Shown here piece after piece: positions 55,432 to 61,229 of a stretch of DNA of 64,000 bases. Source of the DNA: UBA6183 sp943372215. Its GTDB lineage: Bacteria > Bacteroidota > Bacteroidia > UKL13-3. The stretch spans positions 1-64,000 of the forward strand of contig CALRXU020000019.1 in the NCBI GenBank assembly GCA_943372215.1. The letters run 5' to 3'. The notes under the pieces are model-generated. The model saw only the letters and a list, made by a program, of their open reading frames with translations, made no database searches and was not told the DNA's origin. How positions within the stretch are numbered: the stretch's first letter is position 1; each line of letters begins with the position of its first letter. Made by a program: the position numbers and the translations under genes.

Positions 55432-55704
55432 ATGGCAACTAAAAAAACAAAAAAAGCAGCTCCAACTAAATCTGCTGCTCCTAAGAAAGCCGCTGCTGCT
55501 CCTAAGAAAGCTGCTGCACCTAAAAAAGCTGCTGCTCCTAAGAAAGCTGCTCCTAAGAAGGCTGCACCTAAAAAAGCTGCTGCTCCTAAGAAAGCTGCTG
55601 CTAAGAAAGCTGCTCCTAAAAAAGCTGCTGCTCCTAAGAAAGCCGCTGCACCTAAAAAAGCTGCTGCTAAGAAAGCTGCTCCTAAAAAAGCTGCTAAGAA
55701 ATAA
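55432..55704 (+). CDS. Histone-H1-like Lys/Ala/Pro repeat protein
   Basis: A 90-residue protein that after MATKKTKKAAPTKS consists almost wholly of KKAAAP, KKAAP and KKAA repeats, ending KKAAKK. Composition is essentially Lys, Ala and Pro, as in the H1 C-terminal tail and bacterial H1-like proteins (AlgP, Hc1-like). It is expected to be disordered and to bind DNA or RNA through charge. The DNA is repetitive too, built on GCTGCTCCTAAGAAA-type units. It has its own promoter and a strong terminator, consistent with abundant expression. Confidence 0.85.
   Translation: MATKKTKKAAPTKSAAPKKAAAAPKKAAAPKKAAAPKKAAPKKAAPKKAAAPKKAAAKKAAPKKAAAPKKAAAPKKAAAKKAAPKKAAKK
55465..55700 (+). repeat. Imperfect tandem repeat of 12-18 base units within the histone-like gene
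   Basis: Units of the type (GCTGCT)(CCT)AAGAAA recur about 13 times with synonymous AAA/AAG and GCT/GCC/GCA changes. Unit lengths are multiples of three, so copy-number change would keep the frame. Confidence 0.85.
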
Positions 55705-55730
55705 TTTCTTCGAGCAGAAAAATTCTTTCC

Positions 55731-55762
55731 AAAATCCCATGCCTAACAGCATGGGATTTTTT
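55731..55762 (+). terminator. Terminator after the histone-like gene
   Basis: AAAATCCCATGC pairs exactly with GCATGGGATTTT around CTAACA, followed by T-rich sequence. Confidence 0.93.
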
Positions 55763-55791
55763 ATTTATATTGCGGGTGGTTTTATACCCAG

Positions 55792-55938
55792 ATGAAAAAG
55801 CTAACACTAATATTGATTGCAACACTCGGCATAAGCTTTATTGCTTGTAAAGCTAAAAAGTGTCCCACGTTTGATGGCGCAAATGCTGGCAAACGGGTTG
55901 AGTATAAAAAAAACGGTCTAGTACGTAAACGCCATTAA
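55792..55938 (+). CDS. Small (48-residue) lipoprotein
   Basis: An ATG at 55792 opens a 48-codon frame ending TAA at 55938. The product starts MKKLTLILIATLGISFIAC, a clean lipoprotein signal with lipobox FIAC (Cys19). The mature peptide is about 30 residues, basic, with a second Cys (KKCPTFDGANAG) and end RKRH. Short lipoproteins of this type are common in Bacteroidota, and function is unknown. It precedes the next gene by two bases, suggesting one transcript. Confidence 0.7.
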   Translation: MKKLTLILIATLGISFIACKAKKCPTFDGANAGKRVEYKKNGLVRKRH

Positions 55939-55940
55939 CT

Positions 55941-56603
55941 GTGAATTACTTTTCTCATTTTTGGGTTGATGGTAAAGAAGATAATCACTACTATAATACA
56001 GGTTTAATCTTGCCTGACTTTGCACGTAAACATGTTAAAACATTTTTGAATGCACCGGCTGGCATGCAGCATAATTTTCAATTATTGCACCAAGGTTGTT
56101 TAATGCATTACCAAGCTGATAAGGCATTTCATACATCGACTTTCTTTACTAACTTACTGCAACAGTCTAATTATATCATTAATAATGCAGCTTTTAGTAA
56201 GTCGTTACAGCGTAAATGGTTTTTAGCCCATATACTTGTTGAACTTATGTTAGACAGATTGCTGGTTAAAAACAATAAACCAGCGCTGGATGCGTTCTAT
56301 AAGTCGTTGAATAGTGTTTCTGAAGAGGACTTGACCGCTTTTTTAACGTTGTTTAATGGTACCGAGATAGACGCCTTTATGCAGCATTTTATTCATTTTA
56401 GTTCGGTTCAATACATTTATTTTTACGCAGATAATATTAAGTTTGTGTATTCGTTAAACAGAATTATGATGAGAGCTGGGGTAGGGGAGCTATCCATTCA
56501 GGATCAGGAAGTATTGCTTCAGGTTGTATTAACATTGGAACAAGATCTTAGCCCGCAGGTTCCAGCACTTTTTCATCAATTAAAGCAAAGCGTACATGGG
56601 TAA
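55941..56603 (+). CDS. Putative ACP phosphodiesterase-like (DUF479-type) protein
   Basis: A 220-residue protein starting at GTG 55941, two bases after the small lipoprotein gene. Its start NYFSHFWVDGKEDNHYYNTGLILPDF and the later LLHQGCLMHYQADKAFHTSTFF resemble the metal-binding His/Asp motifs of ACP phosphodiesterases (AcpH/DUF479: NYLAHL, GDF, DxxxH), but several signature residues differ. LAHILVELMLDRLLV adds another H/D motif. Activity is not assured. No membrane segment is evident. It overlaps the PorV/PorQ gene by eight bases. Confidence 0.6.
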   Translation: MNYFSHFWVDGKEDNHYYNTGLILPDFARKHVKTFLNAPAGMQHNFQLLHQGCLMHYQADKAFHTSTFFTNLLQQSNYIINNAAFSKSLQRKWFLAHILVELMLDRLLVKNNKPALDAFYKSLNSVSEEDLTAFLTLFNGTEIDAFMQHFIHFSSVQYIYFYADNIKFVYSLNRIMMRAGVGELSIQDQEVLLQVVLTLEQDLSPQVPALFHQLKQSVHG

Positions 56604-57678
56604 AGTAATTAAGATAAGCATTTGGATAGGGTTGTTATGCACCAATCAACTCTATGGTCAGGTTTATAAATACAGTAACGAGTTTTTAAGTTTGGGCGTT
56701 GGTGCCCGGGCTTACGGAATGGGTGGTGCTGTTATAGCATCGGTTGATGACGTGAATGCGGGTTATTGGAATCCGGCAGCTTTAGTAGGTATTAAGGATA
56801 ATATTCAGCTCAGTTTTATGCACAACGAGCAGTTTGCCGGTATTGCCAAGCATGATTATGGGGCTGCTGCATTTAAGTTAAACGACAAAAGCCATATGGC
56901 AGTTAGTATTATTAGGTATGGTATTGATGATATTCCCAATACCCTTAATTTATTTCAAAACGGACAAATTGATTATTCAAGAATAACAAACTTCTCGGCC
57001 GTTGATTACGCATTTATTGGTTCGTATGCCAGGGCTTTAGATATTAAAGGTTTGCGCGTTGGGGGCAATGTGAAAATAATTCGTAGGGTAGTTGGTGATT
57101 TTGCAAATGCTTGGGGATTCGGTTTTGACTTGGGAGCCAAGTACACCAAAGGGCGTTTAAGCACTGCTGCCGTTCTGAGGGATGCCACCTCTACTTTTAA
57201 TGCATGGAAGTACACCTTTAGCGAACAGGATAAGCAAATATTGGTTTCAACAGGCAATGCACTGCCATCAAACAATTTGGAGCTAACAGTGCCCCGCTTA
57301 AGTGGAGGTGCAGCATATAAGTTTACGTTTTTTGGCAGAAAACTTTCAGTACAACCGGAGGTAAATGCAGACTTTACTTTTGATGGGAAAAGGAACACCT
57401 TAATTAAAAGTAATTTTGCCAGTATAGACCCACGTTTGGGTGTAGAATCAGGCTATAAAGATTTTGTATTTTTTAGGGTTGGTGTTAGCCAGTTTCAACG
57501 AATTAAGCAGATAGATCAAGGCAGTAAGTTATCAGTTGTACCAAATATTGGTGTGGGTATAAAGCTCAAAAACTTTATGGTTGATTACGCTTTGGCTGAT
57601 GTTGGAGAAGCCTCAGGCTCACTTCCATTATCAAATATTATTTCAGTTCGATTAAACATTAATAGAAAAGTTGAATAG
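56596..57678 (+). CDS. PorV/PorQ family outer-membrane protein
   Basis: A 360-residue predicted FadL-like beta-barrel with signal peptide (ISIWIGLLCTNQLYGQ). Just after it, FLSLGVGARAYGMGGAVIASVDDVNAGYWNPAALV is the hallmark of the PorV/PorQ family (GARALGMGxA and YWNPA). PorV and PorQ are T9SS outer-membrane components: PorV shuttles CTD cargo from the translocon to the attachment complex. Which member this is cannot be settled here. It overlaps the preceding gene by eight bases and is followed 42 bases on by another barrel gene. Confidence 0.85.
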   Translation: MGKVIKISIWIGLLCTNQLYGQVYKYSNEFLSLGVGARAYGMGGAVIASVDDVNAGYWNPAALVGIKDNIQLSFMHNEQFAGIAKHDYGAAAFKLNDKSHMAVSIIRYGIDDIPNTLNLFQNGQIDYSRITNFSAVDYAFIGSYARALDIKGLRVGGNVKIIRRVVGDFANAWGFGFDLGAKYTKGRLSTAAVLRDATSTFNAWKYTFSEQDKQILVSTGNALPSNNLELTVPRLSGGAAYKFTFFGRKLSVQPEVNADFTFDGKRNTLIKSNFASIDPRLGVESGYKDFVFFRVGVSQFQRIKQIDQGSKLSVVPNIGVGIKLKNFMVDYALADVGEASGSLPLSNIISVRLNINRKVE

Positions 57679-57720
57679 CATTCATTAATTCTTCTATTTT
57701 CGTAGCCAAATTGTTTAGGT

Positions 57721-58518
57721 ATGTATAAAACAACTATTTGGCTACTATTGTTATCGCCATCTTTACTCTTCGCTCAGAACAAATATTACAGCATTAGTGG
57801 TGGCATGGGTATCACCAACGCCTTTATCCATTCTAACTCCAATGATAAATTGAAGGGTTCTAACCAAACAGTAGCCCAATATGCTGATTCTATAAAATCC
57901 TTTAATGCGGTTAGGCACAACTTTAGCTTAAATGTATGGGTACATCATTCCATGGGAAAAAAGTGGGACATACAGGCAGGCGTGGGTTACATTGATATGG
58001 GTTATAGAAGGAAACAGAATGATGTAAAGTTTGGCGAAAAAACATACCCGGGCATTGGCTCGGGAATTATTGAAGAAAAAAGCAATAGCGAAAAAAACAT
58101 CTACTACGATTACCGGTTTTTCTACGCGCAAATCCCTGTTTGGTTTAATTACCGATTATATAAAAGCAAGGACTATAAAACAACTTACCAGCTAACCATG
58201 GGTGCTACTCCACAATTTCTTATTGATAATAAAATTACAGCTAGGTTAAAAAACCTGACGGTTGATGGGGAGAAAAAGTTTAGCTTAGACTCAACTGGGT
58301 ATGATGCGCGTACAATAAGCTTGCAAGTTAATTTTGGGGGGCGTATTGAGCATAAATTGGATAAAACTACAACCATTATTATTCAGCCGATGTTGGCTTA
58401 TCATCCTTTTAGTACAAGTAACAAACCATTATTGGTAAATCCGTTTAGTATAATGGTACATTTAGGATTGGTGGTTGATGTGGGTGGTTTTATGAACAAA
58501 CGTGCCAGTGGAAATTAA
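57721..58518 (+). CDS. Outer-membrane beta-barrel protein, PorT-like (OMP_b-brl_2 type)
   Basis: A 265-residue protein with signal peptide (TIWLLLLSPSLLFAQ). Alternating beta strands follow, e.g. HNFSLNVWVHHSMGKKWDIQAGVGYIDMGYRRK, YDYRFFYAQIPVWFNYRLYKSK and YKTTYQLTMGATPQFLIDNK. The layout is that of small Bacteroidota outer-membrane barrels of the PorT/OMP_b-brl family. No specific function is apparent. The nearby PorV/PorQ gene makes an envelope role likely. Its last 17 bases overlap the start of the Nudix gene. Confidence 0.75.
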   Translation: MYKTTIWLLLLSPSLLFAQNKYYSISGGMGITNAFIHSNSNDKLKGSNQTVAQYADSIKSFNAVRHNFSLNVWVHHSMGKKWDIQAGVGYIDMGYRRKQNDVKFGEKTYPGIGSGIIEEKSNSEKNIYYDYRFFYAQIPVWFNYRLYKSKDYKTTYQLTMGATPQFLIDNKITARLKNLTVDGEKKFSLDSTGYDARTISLQVNFGGRIEHKLDKTTTIIIQPMLAYHPFSTSNKPLLVNPFSIMVHLGLVVDVGGFMNKRASGN

Positions 58519-58960
58519 TAAGTTTAATATCAGGGTGTATGGGTTATTGGAAAATGACCAAGACGAGGTGTTGCTGGTAAATGAACAAGTTAAGGATTTT
58601 GCATTTACCAAATTTCCTGGCGGTGGGTTAGAACTGGGTGAAGGAACCATTGATGGACTTAAAAGAGAATTTAAAGAGGAGTTAGGTATTGATATAGCCG
58701 TTCAATCACATTACTATACCACTGATTTTTTTCAGCAAAGTGGATTTAGGGCCAATGAACAACTTATTAGTATTTATTATCAGGTAACATGTTTAAATCC
58801 GTTAAGTGATATTAGGTTAGATAAGTTTGAAATAACCAACGGTAACCAAAAGGAAACGCTGCATTTTTTTGGGCAACCTAAAAATAAACTACATATTGAT
58901 ATGGTTACTTTTCCAATTGATAAACATGTGGTAAACCTGCTTAAAGCAGGCAGCAGTTAA
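58502..58960 (+). CDS. Nudix hydrolase
   Basis: A 152-residue protein starting at GTG 58502. The Nudix box is complete: G-x5-E-x7-REFKEELGI within GGLELGEGTIDGLKREF and the following residues (about 43-65). The family hydrolyses nucleoside diphosphates linked to another moiety. The substrate here is unknown. It overlaps the barrel gene upstream by 17 bases and converges on the DUF4838 gene with a four-base overlap. Confidence 0.93.
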   Translation: MPVEINKFNIRVYGLLENDQDEVLLVNEQVKDFAFTKFPGGGLELGEGTIDGLKREFKEELGIDIAVQSHYYTTDFFQQSGFRANEQLISIYYQVTCLNPLSDIRLDKFEITNGNQKETLHFFGQPKNKLHIDMVTFPIDKHVVNLLKAGSS

Positions 58961-61215
58961 TTCACAAAAATTTCATCGCAGGCCAGCATTGGTTTTTTGT
59001 TGGGCCTAAATCGCCATTCTGGTACACGGGTTCTGTTTCTTGCCACCACCCTCACAAACCTAACGGGTTGAGGGGTTATATTAAATTGAAAATTGGTAGG
59101 TGTTGTTTCGTAATGTTCTTCAATGTTCGCAGGTGTTTGCGGATTGCCGGAAGCAGGCTTGGCTGTTTTGTAATTTTCTCCATCAGCAGAAACCAATACT
59201 TCTAGGCTTTCTGGAAGAAAAATCCAATGTCTGGGGTCATCCAAAAAATTCATATTAATTTGCCTCACTTCTTTGGTGCTTTCCATATCAATGGTAACGT
59301 CTAAATCAGTGCCGTAAAAGCAAAGCCAGTTGTAACTAAAATCATTTAATCCGGTTACCCCATCAGTTAAAGTGCGTTCTTTTTTTGCGGGATAATCAAG
59401 CGCAAATGGATTTTTTAATGTAATGGTACTATTGGTTGCCAGATTGGGTTTCCAACCCTTGTTTAACAAGGTTTTCCATTCCGCCAAGTATTGCTGTGGG
59501 GTAAGTCCACCCTCACTTAATTCCGTTACCTTATAACGCTCAGCAGATGCCACAAACTTTTCAACTTTACTTAGTATTTTGGGGTTAACCACATAGGATA
59601 TCCCTTCTTTTTCTTCCACAAAGTACCCAAACTTTTCCAATCCATAAAACCTGGCTTGTTGCAATACCACATAGTCAAATGACAAACGCAAACGATAAAT
59701 TCGGTCAAGTAGCTTGGCATTTTCTTCAACAGCACCCTCCGCTTTATCAAATATGGTGGAGTATTGGTCCAGCAACAAAGGAGTTAGGTAACTATTAAAC
59801 TCATTGATGGGATTGCCGTAAATATCAATATGTCTATTGGTTTTTCGGGATTCGGTTTGGATTAAATCAATATAGTTCAGTACGTATTTACTGGCGCTTT
59901 TATAGTAGTTATCACAAAATTCATAGAGCAGTTTTTTTTCATCTGCATCGGGGTTCCAAAGCAATTTTGCAATTAGGTAACTTTTTAGTTCAGCCATTTC
60001 ACCATATGTATCACCGCAGCCTTGGCTAAATACCCCTTTAACATGGTGTTTTTTAAAATAGTTGATGTTTGGACCAAGGTTATATATGTCAGGAAATGGC
60101 GCCAGGTAATTGGTAAATTGTGTGGTATAGTCCCATATGAAAATTTGGTGGGTTATTTTTTCCCAACCTAAAAGAGCTGCTCTAAATGAGGCTGCCGTAG
60201 GTTCCGTTTCAATGGGGTTAGTGCGGTAAGCATCAATGGTACTCAGTAAGATGTAAACATTGGGTGAGGGTAATGTTTTAGCTGGTGCTTTAAGGGTGTA
60301 TGTATACGCTAATGTGGTAAACATTTTATCAGGAAAAGCCTTAGCAATTTTATTTACAAATTTAAGATGAGCGCCTGTTGCATTGCCTTCTTCGGTATTT
60401 ATTTTACTGCATTTATCGCAGGTGCAATAGCCCAAATCATCTTCCGCACTAATTGACCAGTAAATCGCGTCAGGGTTATCAGCCATGCGAATGCGCAATT
60501 CTTCAATGGCAATTTTAGCCACCTCATCATTACTTACGCAAAGTTGCGTGGGTTTTCTTACGCCATTTTCAAGGGCAAAGTACTCGGGGTGAGAAGCAAA
60601 ATATTTTTTAGGGCTAACCAGCTTAAAGTAACTATGTCCCCATATGCCCCAAAGATCTTCAAATTTGTGTAAGCCATGCCAGTCTAGGTATTCAGGGTCG
60701 TTACTTTGAGGGTAGTAGGCCTGCCTGTATATAAACTCGGGACTGTAACTGTGAGTGAAATTAGCAGGAAGTTCCCAGTTTTTTCGCTCAATTACTTTGC
60801 CGGGTTCATCCGCCATTTTTATTCCACCAAGGTACTTTTCAATAAAGGCGTAGGTGCCATAAATTACACCTTTTCCTGTGCCTCCGCATATCACCACATC
60901 TTGCGTGTTAGAAGCCATAAAATAACCTTCGCCCTTAATTGCGGGTATTTCAAAGCTTTTCAGTTTTTTAGTTTTACCAATAAAAAAGCCAGGCTTATTT
61001 TGTGCATTGTTTTCAGGTACAATAAGCAGGGTTATTCCTGTTGATTCAAAGATATAACGCTGAAGTGCTTTTGCGGCCTTGGCTTCATTGGGGGTTGATT
61101 TTTCTGGTATAAAAATGCGGTAGTCTGTGGTGTTATTTAGTATAACAGGAAAATCGCTGGCCCAATTACATGAGGCGGTAAGCAGAATAGCACATAAAAT
61201 AATGGCATTTTTCAT
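58957..61215 (-). CDS. DUF4838 family glycosidase-like lipoprotein
   Basis: A 752-residue exported protein. Signal AIILCAILLTASC has a plausible lipobox (Cys16). An N-terminal alpha-glucuronidase/GH20-like b domain (about residues 35-140, ANEAKAAKALQRYIFESTG-like) leads to the DUF4838 TIM-barrel region, with YRQAYYPQSNDPEYLDWHG, YWSISAEDDLGYCTCDKC and GWEKITHQIFIWDYTT. A C-terminal discoidin (F5/8)-like beta-sandwich (about 620-752) ends in CDEIFVN. The architecture indicates a carbohydrate-active enzyme, but substrate and catalytic residues are not established. It follows the TPR/barrel gene by 14 bases. Confidence 0.85.
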   Translation of the reverse strand: MKNAIILCAILLTASCNWASDFPVILNNTTDYRIFIPEKSTPNEAKAAKALQRYIFESTGITLLIVPENNAQNKPGFFIGKTKKLKSFEIPAIKGEGYFMASNTQDVVICGGTGKGVIYGTYAFIEKYLGGIKMADEPGKVIERKNWELPANFTHSYSPEFIYRQAYYPQSNDPEYLDWHGLHKFEDLWGIWGHSYFKLVSPKKYFASHPEYFALENGVRKPTQLCVSNDEVAKIAIEELRIRMADNPDAIYWSISAEDDLGYCTCDKCSKINTEEGNATGAHLKFVNKIAKAFPDKMFTTLAYTYTLKAPAKTLPSPNVYILLSTIDAYRTNPIETEPTAASFRAALLGWEKITHQIFIWDYTTQFTNYLAPFPDIYNLGPNINYFKKHHVKGVFSQGCGDTYGEMAELKSYLIAKLLWNPDADEKKLLYEFCDNYYKSASKYVLNYIDLIQTESRKTNRHIDIYGNPINEFNSYLTPLLLDQYSTIFDKAEGAVEENAKLLDRIYRLRLSFDYVVLQQARFYGLEKFGYFVEEKEGISYVVNPKILSKVEKFVASAERYKVTELSEGGLTPQQYLAEWKTLLNKGWKPNLATNSTITLKNPFALDYPAKKERTLTDGVTGLNDFSYNWLCFYGTDLDVTIDMESTKEVRQINMNFLDDPRHWIFLPESLEVLVSADGENYKTAKPASGNPQTPANIEEHYETTPTNFQFNITPQPVRFVRVVARNRTRVPEWRFRPNKKPMLACDEIFVN

Positions 61216-61229
61216 GTTTAAAGTAACGG

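Noticed and set aside
55465..55700. Possible CRISPR array
   Set aside because: Repeats are in-frame codon repeats of a Lys/Ala protein with no unique spacers and no cas genes nearby.
55408..55752. Ser/Phe/Arg-rich 114-codon frame antisense to the histone-like gene
   Set aside because: It is the complement of the KKAAAP repeat; the plus strand has a proper promoter, start and terminator.
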